NCBI GenBank assembly: GCA_000499405.2
Contig: HG738136.1
Span: forward strand, 2,458,646-2,522,645
Reading direction: 5' to 3'
Origin: Onchocerca volvulus
Lineage: Eukaryota > Nematoda > Chromadorea > Rhabditida > Onchocercidae
Length of the DNA: 64,000 nt
Position numbers and translations under genes: made by a program. The first letter of the stretch is position 1, and each line of letters opens with the position of its first letter. Of this stretch, positions 48,960-62,143 are shown in pieces. The notes under the pieces are model-generated. The model did no database searches and was not told the origin of the DNA. It was given only the letters and a program-made list of their open reading frames with translations.

Positions 48960-49370
48960 CCCTTTATAAGTGGTGAAAGTAAAATTAATAACAAAAGTAA
49001 TAAGAATAATAATAATGATAATAATAATAAAGAAAATTGCATCGATAAAAGTAATAATAATAATAAGAATAACAACAACAGTAACTTTATTATTGCTATT
49101 GTTATTATCATTATTACAAAGGTCATGATAATGAAGATAATAATAATAATAATGATAATTTACTATCGTAATAAAATAAAATAATAATAACAATAACAGT
49201 AATGATAGCCTCTACGTTGCTATCATCATTATTATTATTATTATCATTATTATAACAATGTTGACAAACAACAATAATAACGATAACAACGACGACAACA
49301 ACAGCAATAACGATGACGAAGATGATAATAACAACAATCACAAGATACTCTTGACGAACTAATAACAACG
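48960..49370. repeat. Imperfect AAT/AAC trinucleotide microsatellite
   Basis: About 400 bp dominated by AAT, GAT and AAC triplets with frequent substitutions and strand switches (ATT-rich in the middle). It accounts for the long Leu/Ile/Val open frames on the minus strand. Confidence 0.85.
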
Positions 49371-50055
49371 CGAATTAATGATGTGAGACACTATGAAATT
49401 AATCATGTTTCAAGAGGATTTAAGTATTTGATTTGCACACTATATATTTTTTAAGGAGAGAAACAAATGCTTTTTTTTTTATTCTCTTGAACTTTTACCT
49501 ATTACTTTTATCATTAAATTACTTATCCATATGCTAGAGATATGATAACTGCTATTTCATAAGACGTATCCGCTAGATCATTGGAAATTAATTTGAAATA
49601 ATCATGGAATGATTTTGGAAAAATTCCAGAACAAAAGAGGAATAATAATAAAACAATACGTCCATTAATTAGCAGTTAGAAAAAAATTCCATTTAGCACA
49701 TAAAAGTAAACTTTCGATTAAATGCGAAAAATTCCAAAAATATTGATTTCAAATATTTGAAATTATTAATTATCGGTAATTATGTAACTTAAATTGCGGA
49801 ACAATAAAAATAAAACGGTATTTATTAATCAGTTATCGATAAATGCTTAATACATTAATTTTTGTATCAATTTTTACGAAGTTTAGAATTATTTTATTAA
49901 TGAATTCAAATTTCAAAAATTATTAATTTAAATTAAAAATCGTATTTATATGGATTTTATCAATTTGACCGATCTTTTCTTTCCTTTCTTACGACATTTT
50001 TTTTTTAACTTTTTAATTAAAATTCCTTCTTTTCTTTTAAATAGTATCAAAATAA

Positions 50056-50125
50056 AAAGAAAGAGAGGAGAGAGAGAGAAAGAGAGAGAGAGAAGGAAAA
50101 AGAGAAAAAAAGGAGGGAAAGAAGG
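50056..50125. repeat. Purine tract (GA-rich)
   Basis: Roughly 70 bases almost entirely of A and G on the plus strand, including an (AG)n run. Such tracts can adopt triplex structures; no function is shown. Confidence 0.85.
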
Positions 50126-53100
50126 TATAAAAGCGGAAAATATTCATCGACAAAAACTATTTTGTTGATTCATTGACCCTAACGAGAAGCCGTAAAAAGA
50201 GGGAAATGGATTGATTGGCTGTTACCTTTCACCTTCTAATTTTTCCCTTGAATTATACCTTCTTATTTAAAGTTATTAAATTAAACTTATCAAGTTTTTA
50301 ATTATAAAATTTAAGTTTTAAATTTTAATTTTAATTGATCACTTTATTATTTTAAACAAATTAATTGTTCATTTCTTCATGACTTTGTATCTGAGCGCCA
50401 AATTTTTTTGATTGGTCTCCTTTACCTTTCATCGTTTTTCTCCTCATTTTATGTTATCAATTCAAGCTTGTAAAACTTCAAAGTATAAAACGAAATTTAA
50501 ATTTAAATTTTAGTTGAAACAGACATTTTTGTTTTATTCTTTTTCCCTCCAATTATTTCTTCTCATTTTAAGCTATCAAAAATTAAAGAATTTGCGAAAT
50601 TTTTAGATATAAAATAAATTTTGAAATCATTTCTTTTAATTTGAAGCAGATTTTTTTTTTGATTTATCTCTTTCTTTTTTAATTTATTTCTTTTTATTTA
50701 AAGAATTTTTTTTTAAGGAAAACGAATTTTTAGAATTTTAAATTTATATTTAAGATGATGCAAATTTGAAAATTTACACAAAAGAGATTCAATTTTATGA
50801 GAAACAAATCTGAGTGAGAAAAATGTAATTTAAAATGAAATATTGGCATAATTTCAGAATAAAAATTCATATGATTATTATTTAAGAATTGGATTTGCTA
50901 CAACAATTTAGTTTCGTATTTTCTTTTTTTTTGAATTTCCAAAATTTAATTTATAATTTGAACAATCGTTCATCTGTGGAAATGTTCAAATTGTGCTGTC
51001 AGAACGGAATGCTCAAATTGAAATATTATTGCAGCGATTAAAATTAAAATTTAATTCAGAAATCTTATCTCTTCCTTATCCCATATGCATAATAACTTCG
51101 TAATTTCAGATGAATCCCATTTATCGATTATTTTTGAAGTTTTAAATGAATTTAATGTGATTTTATCTAATTCGTCCAATTTCAATTTCTAATTTAACTT
51201 TTTTTTTTTTTTGATTTATTATAAAAACGTATTCTCTAGAATTTTTCTTTTTATTTTTATTGTAAAACATATATTGTTCGTGAGGGAAGAAAAGAATATT
51301 TCACGAAAAAAAAAAAAAAAAAGAAGAAGAAAATGTCTGAACGTAATGAATTTTATTTTGTTATTGCTAATTTTGAAATTTCAAATAAACTGTTGCAAAT
51401 TTTCTTTAATTAAATCATCTTAATTTGCAATATATTTAATTTTTTTATTTTGCAAAATGAAAACGAATTTAAGTTATAATTTTCGATTTTTCAATCCGAT
51501 TAACATCTCATCTTTTATTTATGCATTGAGATTAAAGAAAAAAAAAACGAAAAATGGAGGAGTAATATTGTAATTAACATCTGTCTATGTAAACATTTAT
51601 TTATATATGCATTTGATAAATACTAATCAATCAAATATCGATTTGTTTCATTGCTTTAAACATTTATGAAGGTTGAAGGTTATTATATACAAATTTTGAA
51701 GATTTTCATTGGTGAAATAATTTTCTGAAAAGTTTGAGAGCATTTTATAAATAGTAATTAATCGTGTATCGATTTGCTTTTCTTTATTTTTTACAATTTA
51801 TAAAGGTTAAAGGTTATTGTTTACATATACATATATTCTTTTAAGAAAGTATTGTTAAAAATAGGCTTTTGAAAAGTGAAAATTTTTTAATTATTCGCTT
51901 ATTTTCTTCTCTTCCCTTTTTTTAAATTGCGATTTCAAAAAAATCAAAGAAATTTGCCGACTGACAAATACTGATAATTTTGGGACTAGTATTGTAGTTT
52001 ATCTTCTCATTTCAATTTATCCTTATCTTTATCCGTATCATTTACGATCATCATTAATGATTTGCGATCTTCCTCTATTTTACAGCTAATTCTCATTTTA
52101 TTTCTTTTTATTGCTACTATTCATCCTTATAATTAAACTGTATTATCATTATTCTGTTATAATTATTAGCGAAAACTTCATATCAAAATAAACTTAATGA
52201 AAAAAAAATAAACTTAATGCATTCTTACATCTCTGCAAGTGAACCAAATTTAAATTATGATTTAAAATTAGTTTTTTTAATGCTTTATCTCATTTCAATC
52301 CATTTGTCATTTGTTTTAGTCATTCTTCCACTGCTGATTAATTTATTTTCTACAATTGAATTAAATTGAAATTAATGTATAGATGATTATTATCATTTTT
52401 TTTTTGAATTAAATTAAAATTTTGTTTCATTTCAATTTCAACTATTATAATATCAATCATTTTATATTTGTCATTGTATATTTCAAATATCTTTCCTACC
52501 ATTAATGATTAATTTTAGTATAACTATTTCTTTCTATATAATATTATTTTTAATAAAAAAAATTTTTTTTTTTCAAATATATCTAAAAAATCTTTTATAA
52601 AATTTCAGCCTTTTTTTTTTATTTCTTATTTTTTTGTTGGTAGAATTTTTTTGCTTTTTTTCGCAATTAGTTTTTTTTTCTTTTTCATCTATTATTATTT
52701 GATTAATTTATGCTAACAATCGACTACTATTAATATTTGCTAAAATCTCTAGCTATTATTAATATTCGTCAAATTTTCAACCAAAAAAAAAAAAGAAACT
52801 TCTTTTTCGTATTCTTGAATTCTTATTTCTTCTTCTGCATTATTTTTGCCCTAAATAATTGAATTTATTTGATATTATGATTATAAAATGAAAAAAAAAA
52901 AAAAATTTCATAATAATACAACATTTGTCGATAATGCGATAATTTGATGAATAATTATTTTCTAGAAGTTGAAATATAACTTCAACTATAATTTTTATTT
53001 AATTTATTACATTTTACAAATTCTTACAGATAAATTTCCCTCCTTTATATATCATTTGTTGTATATCATATCATTTTTTCCTTTACTATTATTTCAATTT

Positions 53101-54566
53101 TATCTTATTTTACTAAATTTAAAAAAAAAAAAAGAACTAAAATTTCCCGTTTTTCTTTTATTGCTTATTTTATTTCTGTTAGGAAAAAAATTTTTCTCTT
53201 TGTAAATTCCATCAAATTTTTTACAAATTTACGACTGAAAAAAATTTTCTTTTTTCAAATTTGTAGAATCTAAAACTTAAAAATTTTTGAAATTTTAGTA
53301 GTAAATTTTGGAAAAACATTCGGCAAATTTCATAATTTTGAAATAAAAATTTTGGAACAATTAATGGAAACGATTGATATTTTGAATTGAAATTTATAAA
53401 ATTCCCTTTCTTTTTATTTTATCAATGATTTATTTTAAAAATAATTGTTTGGTTTAGCAATTTATTAAAATTAATGGCAATTTTTTTTCGATGAAACCCT
53501 CCATATGTTATTAAAATAAAAAAAAAAATGGAAAATGTATTGATGTAAACCGAATTTTGATAATTCAATTTTGGAGCGTTTTTGATTAATCGATTTATAT
53601 GTTTAGTGATGCGGCGGTTACAACCAATTAATTAATTAATTATCTACTAGAAATACTACTAATGATTTATCATCCATCAACAGAATCGATAATCCAAAGG
53701 ATTAAATTAGCCAATCTGAAGATAGCAATTGTTTTGATGAATACCAAAACGTATAAACTTCAGACCAATCCTCGAATTATCATCATTAGTTAGTAAGGAT
53801 CGAATGATTTGAATATTACTGAAGAATAAATTAAAGAATTGTTTAGTTGATTGATTGATTGATTAAATGGTGATTTTAAAATTACTAAAAAAGTTCTCAT
53901 TTTTGAAACGATTAATCACATTAAATGATTCCGATTGTTCCCAACTATTTAATTATTTATTTAACGAATTATCCGTGGATTAATTTGTTAAATTAAATTA
54001 TAAATTATAAAATTTTATTCTTTTCACAACAAAAATACATTGAAAAAATTTGAATTTACAATTTTGATCTTGAAGTTATAATTTTAATCAAAAAAAATTA
54101 AATGAATTTATTATTTGTTTACATTTGCTTTACAATTCCTCTTATATTTTCATCGATAAATATTGATCATATTATCAATGATTATCATAATTATTGATTA
54201 TGATAATTATTACGGATCGATGAATATTCTGAATATAATTGATGATGATTGTTTTACCTTTCAATAGCTTTTATACTTGCCAGTTTTCATTAACTTTCAA
54301 CTGATTGATTATGTCATAGTCTATCAAATCATTGTCTTATCACATCATTGATCTATCAACGATTAAATGAAGTATGATCTTTCGAGAATTCTAAAATTTT
54401 AATCCTCACAGAATTCAGATCATATTTCACTTCGTTTTGATTTTAATTCTTTTTCAGCTTCCCTTAATTTCAGATTTCAAATTTCATTATTTTCAGATTT
54501 CGATCTGTATGCAGGATACTACAATCTAGTATTTATTAGGATTGAATTAATCAAAAAAAAAACGAC

Positions 54567-57500
54567 ATGTGCGCTTTGCCCAGTATTTCATCTGCGCCAT
54601 ACCGTACACCATTATTAGCACCATCTCGTTCCAGCTATCTCTCAGATTTTAACCATCTTAACAATAGTAATTCGGTAAGTGTTACTGTAATTTTAATTTT
54701 CTGTAACATTACAGTACTTCTAATCCGAACTTTGTTTATATATTTAAATTTATGGCACATTATCTTTATTTTTTTTAGCTTATTCCTTTATTTATTCATG
54801 CATTTTTTTCCCGATCTTCAGCTTAAATGATAAGTTCTGTTTAAAAATTTAAAATGATAATTAGAAAATTTAAACTCAAAATTGACTTTGAAATGATTTT
54901 TTTTATAGTAAGTGATCTATCATATGATATGAAAAGAAATAATTATTCTCACTTTCCAATCAAATATTTTCGCTATTGTATTAACATTACTAATGATTCA
55001 TTTTTGTAATTATATATAATATTCGTAAGAATGAAATAATCGAAATAAAATAATCCAATTAGTACTATAACAGTTAATAAAATAATATATTTACATTTTA
55101 ATATTAATATAATTTGATACGTTTTAATATTTATATCAATTAATTCTATCCAGTGAAATTTAATTACTGAAATGAAACAAATATTTTTTATGGTTATCAA
55201 AATAAGATTAGTTCGATTAATTAAAGCATAAAATAATTGGAAAAGCATTGATTCTATCAATGATAAATGTTTGATAATATTAGCAGAAATTAATTTCATA
55301 ATAAATAATGTCGAAATGTAAAGATTAATTCAATTAATTATAGCATAAAATAGTTGGAAAAGCATTAATTCTATTGATGATAAAAGCAGGTAGTAAATGA
55401 TATAGTAAATTTTTTTTGAATATTTGATATTTAGTAATATTGTTGGATCGAGATTTCTCGACTTGCATGAGCGCTGAAGTGATTTAGGATTGAAAGGGGA
55501 GGGGACGCAAAGGTGACACACACTTCGTAACAATTCTCTAAACTTGTCATGTGTAAATATCGGTGACACTTTTTTTTTTCTCTTTATTCATGCTTTATCC
55601 TTTCACTTATTTTCATAATCCTAAAATCTAACTATTGTCATGCTTGCAATGTTTGATCTTTCAATGAACAATTTTTCATTCTTAATTCTATTGTCTTCTA
55701 TTATTGTGATATTTCTGGAAAGTTTTCTAAAGATAAAAAAAAAAATTTCGTAAGCACAATTTAGGATTAAAGATCGGTTTTACGGAAATTTTCTACTTCT
55801 TAAAAAAAGAAAAAAAAAGACAAAAAACGAAAAAAAAACTTCAGATTGTAGAAGGTCTGAATTTCTGAGATGCAAAGAAAAATTCTGTAAATATTATTTG
55901 AAATTGGAATAAAGCTATTCAAATCGATTAGATAATCTAAATAGATTTCTTTTATAAGACGTAGGAAAATTCCAGAAATACAAACTTGGAATAAAATTAT
56001 GACAATGAATTAAATAATCTGAAAAGTTTTCATTTGCAAGGCGTAAGAAAATTTCGCAAATATAATTTGGAAATAAAATTATACAGCTTAAATTAGACAA
56101 TGGAATCTAATAATTTTAATCATTTTTCATTTTTTCTTTACTTATTCCTCATTACTTTTTACAGTAAAATTGCAAAAAAAGAAAAAAAAATCCTTTTTTG
56201 GGATTGAATAAAATTCAAATTTTATCGTTTATTATCAAGCGAATACGATTAAGAGATTTTCCTTTTTTTTTTTTTCTTTATTTTGCAAAATTTTCCCTGT
56301 TATTTCTCTCAGGTCTCAATTTCAGGTTGCACCATCACCTTGTAATCGTCGGATACATTCAATGCAACGCAAACCTCCGTTAGAAGCAGATACGAATTTT
56401 CATAAACAACAAGCTCAATTTCGAATAAATATCTCCAAAGTATATTAACTTTGTACTAGATATGATTTTAAGTTTTATAGTTCATGCCAATTATTTTTTG
56501 ACTTATGAATAAGCTAAATTTGAGCAAAACAAAACTTTCGAAATTTATTTTTTCTCTTCAAAAAAAAAAAAAAAAGAAGCTTGAGGCAAAAATATGAGAA
56601 TATTTTTTTTTTAAATTCAGCATTAAAAGAACTTTATTCTGTTTATCAAACTTCTTTTCAATCGGAATATCAATTAATGAAATACATATTCGAATTTGTT
56701 GGAGTTTATTTGAGAATATTAATGAAAAAAATTGGTTATAAAAAGTGTTATGAAAATTTGTTGAAAGTATAATATTTGATTTAAATTTACGAAAAACGAT
56801 TTGAATCTTTCTTTCGAATTTCATATGAAACTTTTTTTTGTAAAACGATGCATTGCAGTATATATTAATTGAAATTTCTATTTTTTTACAGGTTAAATTT
56901 TCGTTATTAGTATTAGCGCTAATGTCCATCGTATCTATCCTTTTCGCATTCACATCACTCTTAAGTTTACTTTCTATTCAATGGAAAACGACTGCAATCG
57001 AATCATTCGATTTTACCGGTGATGCTTCGGTGATAATACGTAATGCGATACATGAAATCGCCAGTTCGTTATCACTAATCGCCGTGACTACATCTATTTC
57101 AACTTTTCTTTTATCTACTTTGCAACTTTTTTTCTCCCTCAAAATGCTAAAAACAAATCCGACATCTATCAAAAGGTTAAACATTATATGATAATTATTA
57201 CTATGGCAATGAAACGAAAATTGATAGGACAATTAATGACAAATTTCAAATCTATAATAGATTTAATTCAGTAATGGAATTTTTTTTCTATTTTTTGTTT
57301 TTCATTAACTATTTAAGTAATTTCTTTCTAATTACTTACTTATTTAAGTATCTATTATTTATTTTGTTTATTTTAATTACTTCTCAGTCACTAATTCATT
57401 CTTTCTTTTTTTGCCTATTTCCATAAAATATATTGAAGATAGGGTATTATCAGTACTGAAATTTTTAATTTATCCTTTAAGTATTCCATTGAAATCTTTG

Positions 57501-59015
57501 TGATTTGTCAAATTTAAATCCCGTCATTCGATGTTTCAAATTTCTTTGCTTCAATAATTTGACCCGTTAGAATAATATTAAGTAAAATGTAGAAACGGAT
57601 ATAGCAAATTTTCCGCTTCATTTCCTTGAATTTATCGGTCAATAATTTAATAATAGAGACCGCAAATTGTTTTAGAAATTTGATAATTCCGAATATTTGT
57701 ATGAATTATTATTAAGATATCGTAAGAATTATAAGAAAAGGTAATTTGAAAGCCTTTACTAATAAACTTTACAGCTTGAAATGACCTTACAGTAAGAATG
57801 AAATTTGAGCTTAAAAGGATTCTATATTCTTAATCCGATCCTTTCCTAACGGAACAATTGCTATCGTATAGAGATACGTAAACAAGATTATCTATATCAA
57901 AGAAGAATCGGAGTAAAGTAAATATATTATATTAATTCAATCATTACTAACAAAATTCCTTAATTTCATCAATTTGATCAAATAATAATTTTTCTGTTTT
58001 GTTTCCCATCATTAATTTCGTCTTAAATTTAAATTTTTTATTTTTTAAGTCTTATTTTAGATTTTCGTCTATTTTTCAGGGTACTATCTTTTTTAAACGG
58101 TGGACGTATTCTACGTTGTATTGTTTATACAGCGTGGTTTTTTGCCGTACTTTTCTTCATTATAGGTGAGTAATTGTTAATAAAAAGAAAGAATAAATAT
58201 TGTCGGGATTTAAATCAAAAAAAAAGGAAATTTAGAAAGAAGTTATGATAAGTTGAATAAAATGAATAAAGCATAATCTTTTTGCTATAACTTTTTCTAG
58301 TCTTCTAATGGATATCTAATATTTAAATATTAGACAATATTGATTGGTTTTTTTTTATTTATTTATTTTTTTCTCACAGTCGCTTCGGATCTCTATCAAA
58401 AGGATTATTGATGGAAGGCCGAAGCATCGATCGTTTGACTTTCATTTAGGAGCGAAAGACTAATCAAACAATCTAATAGCTGGTTCCCTCTGAATTTCCC
58501 CTCACCAAAAATGACGTACGTGGAGCACACATCCAATATTTACGTTTCCATTCAAGCAAGCAAGACGTCATACTCATTGAAAGTTTGAGAATAGGTTGAA
58601 GACGTTTCGTCCCACAATTCCTCTAATCATTCGCTTTACCGAATATAACAGCTTCATTACGTTCTGCAGCTATCTTTCAGGGAGGAACCAGCTGTATAAA
58701 ATTGTTCGATTAGTCTTTCGCCCCTGTATTAAATATAGACGATATTGATTTTTAAAATATAAATTAGTAGTTCTTGTTTAAAATTATGCGGAAATAATTG
58801 TAATACTTATCTTACTTTCAGGTAGTATGTTACAATGGATGTTAATACCAGGACGAATTGGTATTATATCGCGAGGTGTTGGTGCTGCATTTGGTATTGC
58901 ATCAACTGCACTTTGCACTGCAGGTCTCATACATTGCATTTACGTATGGTGTTCAAGTGATGATAAAGAAGTGCAAGAAGGTTACATGAATGGCAATCTA
59001 TCAACATTAGTTTGA
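54567..59015 (+). CDS. Four-span membrane protein, unrecognised
   Basis: Five exons: 54567-54674, 56326-56439, 56892-57175, 58080-58165 and 58822-59015, joining in phase to 261 aa. Residues 1-74 are hydrophilic (MCALPSISSAPYRTPLLAPS...) and probably cytosolic. Four hydrophobic segments follow at about 77-102, 130-156, 180-198 and 216-240. The first loop (WKTTAIESFDFTGDASVIIRN) would lie on the outer or lumenal side. The short tail ends NGNLSTLV. The topology recalls tetraspan families, but no tetraspanin CCG or claudin WGLWC motif is present and I cannot name the family. Exon 2 has two nearby AGs (56312 and 56325); only the second keeps the frame. Intron 4 contains inverted 28S rRNA fragments. 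Confidence 0.78.
55204..55388. repeat. Diverged direct repeat in intron 1 of the four-span gene
   Basis: A block of about 65 bp at 55204 (AAGATTAGTTCGATTAATTA...GGAAAAGCATTGATTCTAT) recurs at 55321 with about 85 percent similarity by eye, offset 117 bp. It explains two similar minus-strand open frames here. Confidence 0.7.
58411..58504 (+). pseudogene. 28S rRNA fragment, plus-strand copy
   Basis: Reads as large-subunit rRNA: AAGCATCGATCGT..., then GGAGCGAAAGACTAATC, AACAATCTAATAGCTGG and TTCCCTCTGAATTTCCC. The intact conserved form is AGGGGCGAAAGACTAATCG...AGCTGGTTCCCTCCGAAGTT. Several substitutions indicate decay. It lies in intron 4 of the four-span gene and abuts an oppositely oriented copy of the same rRNA region. 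The left boundary is approximate. Confidence 0.88.
58505..58737 (-). pseudogene. 28S rRNA fragment, inverted longer copy
   Basis: On the minus strand it starts near 58730 with AGGGGCGAAAGACTAATCG and AGCTGGTTCC. It runs through GGTAAAGCGAATGATTAGAG, GACGAAACG, CAACCTATTCTCAAACTTT and GTCTTGCTTGCTTGAATG, and ends with GATGTGTGCTCC...CATTTTTGG at 58505. This is one continuous roughly 230-bp stretch of 28S rRNA. Its first third duplicates the region present in the adjoining plus-strand fragment, so the pair forms an inverted repeat. Confidence 0.88.
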
Positions 59016-59165
59016 TATGTTTGACATATTTGTGTTTTCTAATTCCGGAACTTTAGAAACTTCGATAGAATTATATAAATGGCATTTAATTAACATTAGT
59101 TTGACATATTTGACATATTATGTTTTCGAATTCCGGAACTCCGAAAACTTCGATAAAATTACTTT
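58991..59165. repeat. 89-bp tandem duplication across the stop codon
   Basis: The block from 58991 (TGGCAATCTATCAACATTAG...TTCCGGAAC...CTTCGATAGAATTA) recurs at 59080 (TGGCATTTAATTAACATTAG...TTCCGGAAC...CTTCGATAAAATTA). The first copy contains the last codons and the TGA of the four-span gene. The second lies in the 3' UTR. Confidence 0.82.
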
Positions 59166-62143
59166 CAGAAAGAGACTTATCATTTTGGTTTCTTTGAAGA
59201 TCAAGTTTATTCATTGCAATCAAATTTAATTATTGCGATCAAATAAACTTTCTGAAGGTAAAAATGTTTAAATTCAAAGATCATGATTGAATTATCTTTT
59301 CATTAAATGCTATTTTATTTTAGGTAAATTAATTCAGTCAGTTGCTACCGTTGTAAATATTGTGTCACATTTGATATTTAATACCTTCATATATTTTTTT
59401 ATTTTAATTTTTCTTGTTTTTCTTACATATATTTTTCTTGCCATTTATATGTATATATATATATGTTTAATGTTTCATATCAAATCAGTACTTATATTTA
59501 TTATAAATAATGAACATTTTTGTATAATTTCAAATAATTAAGGAATTTATGCAAATTTTGAGAAGATAAAGAAGTAAGGAAGAAAAATCGGCAATTAAAA
59601 TTTTCATAATTCTTAAGGATTTCATATTTTCATGATAAATGAATTGAAAATTTTCAAAAAATGCAAAATAGTTTTTCATTGAATTTTAATTGACAGCTAT
59701 ATATAAATTTATAATTTATTATGTATTAGTCGAATATTTTTATTGGTTGTATTATATATAATTATCATATACTTCAAATATAATTTTTTTCAGAATTTTA
59801 TCGAAATTTAAAACAAAAATTGTGAAACAAATTTGAATTTTTTTCAACAATTATCTTTAATTTATTTGATATAAAATTTGCCAAATAAAATCATCTTTTT
59901 TCGACCACTTGTTAAATTATATTCTTTTCCAATCGGCTAACAATGGGAATGAGATTTTAAATGACACGATTTCAGAAGTAGCGGTTTCCTTTAAAGTAAT
60001 TTACAACAGATAATTAGAATATTTAATCTTTCCGATTACAACATACATTGTGATAAATGGGAGGCGGACGAAAAGTATCCTGGAAAAGTACCAAATGATG
60101 AATGTCTAAAAATACAAATTGACTGTTAATGAGATATTTATGATTGTATCAAATGTCATCCGAATTTTCTTTGTCATTCTATCGCTTTAATGTAATTTAA
60201 GAAAATAAATAAGTTCAACAAATAAATCAAATGCAGCAAATTTATGACAAAATTATAAAATAACAAATTGAAGGATAATATTTAGCTTAGGCTTAAAACC
60301 AATTTTATCCCATTTCATTGTTAGAATATATGTTAAGCCAAGTTGCAATAAAAGCTAATTTATGATTTGCTGCCATATGTATTCTCAGCAAATGATGTTA
60401 AAGGAATTAATCAGGATGAATTATAATTATGGGAATTTTCGACATGAATAATTAAGGTCGACAATGTTTCAATATGTGTATAGTTGACCTGTGAAAGTAT
60501 TTTCATTCCCATTATGCATTTAATTTTCAAATGTTTAAATGTTAATTACAAAGACATATATTTGAGAAAGAAATGAAAATTCAAATGGAAATATTGTAAA
60601 TTGGAAATTTAATCTGGTTTTTATCCAATATGCCAATCAACCAAATGGATAATTGCAATTTAAGTAATTACAGAAATATGAATAAGCAAAGGAAAATGTG
60701 TAGAATTAAGAGTGAGGTAAATGTAAAAATGGGAATTTATCATAATTTGTGATGTTTAAAAATTAGTAATTCAAGATTAATACACAATTTGAATTTGTTC
60801 GAATTTACTAATGATAGATAGAAAATTAGCATTTTCAACATTTCCCGAAGTATTTCAACGATACTAAATTTTGGAAATTAAGCTAAATGAAGTGAAATGA
60901 AATGTAAAATCTCATATTTTCAATTATGATGCATGAATGCATTTTAATCGCTTTATTGATCTCAATTTTCAGCATACTTGCAATTTCTCATCAAATGTTA
61001 ATATTTCTCGTTTTTTTCAATTTCAGAGTCATATTTTTGTCTGGAAGCTAAAACAATATATCGATTTTGAAATTGAATGAAATAATTCTATGGTATAATA
61101 ATAACTCATATAAAATTGTCTAAGTGCTACAATTCGATAATAAAATATTGCATTGTTTTTCATCTTTACATTATTGATTGCAATATTAACAATTTAAATG
61201 TTATGCGAATAACAACGAAATAAGAAAAAAGCTAAATCTTTGAAATTAATCAAAGAATACTATAATAATATATTACTCAAAAACAGATTTACAAAAATCT
61301 CCAAATTGCAAAAGTTTATTCTATTAAATTAAGATGATCTCCGATCAATTCCATATTTTCTTCAAAAGATTTGTATGAAAGTTCAAAGTAGTGTACCGAT
61401 TTTTTGTACACTATGAACAATTAATTCTTCAACAATGAAGACAAGAATTAATTATTCATAGTATACAAATGTAAATATAATATAAAGATTCGAGATTATA
61501 TTTTCAAGAAGTTTATCAAAATTTATATCTTTTAAATTCAAAGATGATTAAACATGCTAGCGAAGATTGCAGCATAATAATAAAATTGATAATTTCGATG
61601 ATTCTAGCGAATAATTTTCAGATTAATTTTCTCTGGAATCTAAATTGGCAGAAAATTTGTTTAGCAATATTTATTAGATCGCTCAATAAATTCGAAAATC
61701 CAAGATTCCAATTGATTTATTGATTTACACAATTATATAAATTCGATTTAAATGTCATTCAGAATATGCTAATCAAATTTCATCTTTTCATTTTTTAAAT
61801 TCCACTCACTAACATATTACAAGTGATGATTGGTGACTGGGACACTAGTCGATAATGTTTATTCATTATCATCTTGCATTATTAATCGAACAGTGTTGTA
61901 AGATTTCATAAAGCAAAAAGGTAACAGATAAGGTTTTCTTTATTGCGAAAAAAAAAAAAAAACCAATGCACAGAAATCAAAAAACCATTCAATGCTCCGA
62001 TAATATGCATTGCGCCGCAATAGAAAATATAATATTTCTGCAGTGAAGAATAACACTAATATATTTTATTTCACAAGACATAATTTCGAATCACAAGAAA
62101 AATGACTAAATATAGAAAACTAAGTACTTCTAAACGTTTGGAC
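59016..62143. other. AT-rich region between the four-span gene and OSCP
   Basis: About 3.1 kb without a recognised exon on either strand. It includes the second copy of the 89-bp duplication and a 24-bp inverted repeat (61406-61466). The plus frame at 59287-59541 follows a possible acceptor but is a run of hydrophobic codons with no partner exon. Confidence 0.55.
61406..61466. repeat. 24-bp inverted repeat, near perfect
   Basis: The arms at 61406-61429 (GTACACTATGAACAATTAAT...) and 61443-61466 are complementary at about 22 of 24 positions. The 13-nt spacer contains TGAAG, which could pair with the inner CTTCA to extend the stem. Confidence 0.82.

Larger units (their letters stand above)
48719..54566. 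other. Long gene-poor AT-rich region
   Basis: Nearly 6 kb upstream of both dli-1 and the four-span membrane gene. It holds an imperfect AAT/AAC-type microsatellite (48960-49370), a purine tract (50056-50125), many T/A tracts, a GATT repeat (about 53842-53866) and an 11-bp inverted repeat (54181-54207). Open frames here are long runs of Leu, Ile, Phe, Tyr and Lys and look like composition artefacts. No gene could be supported. Confidence 0.55.

Noticed and set aside
48905..49368. Three overlapping minus-strand frames rich in Leu, Ile and Val
   Set aside because: They are translations of the AAT/AAC microsatellite.
58411..58737. Apparent MITE with terminal inverted repeats of about 45 bp
   Set aside because: Both arms and the interior read as 28S rRNA, so an inverted pair of rRNA fragments explains it better than a transposon.
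59287..59541. Hydrophobic plus-strand frame after a possible acceptor, a candidate extra exon of the four-span gene
   Set aside because: That gene already ends with a conserved-looking tail and stop, and no donor leads to this frame.
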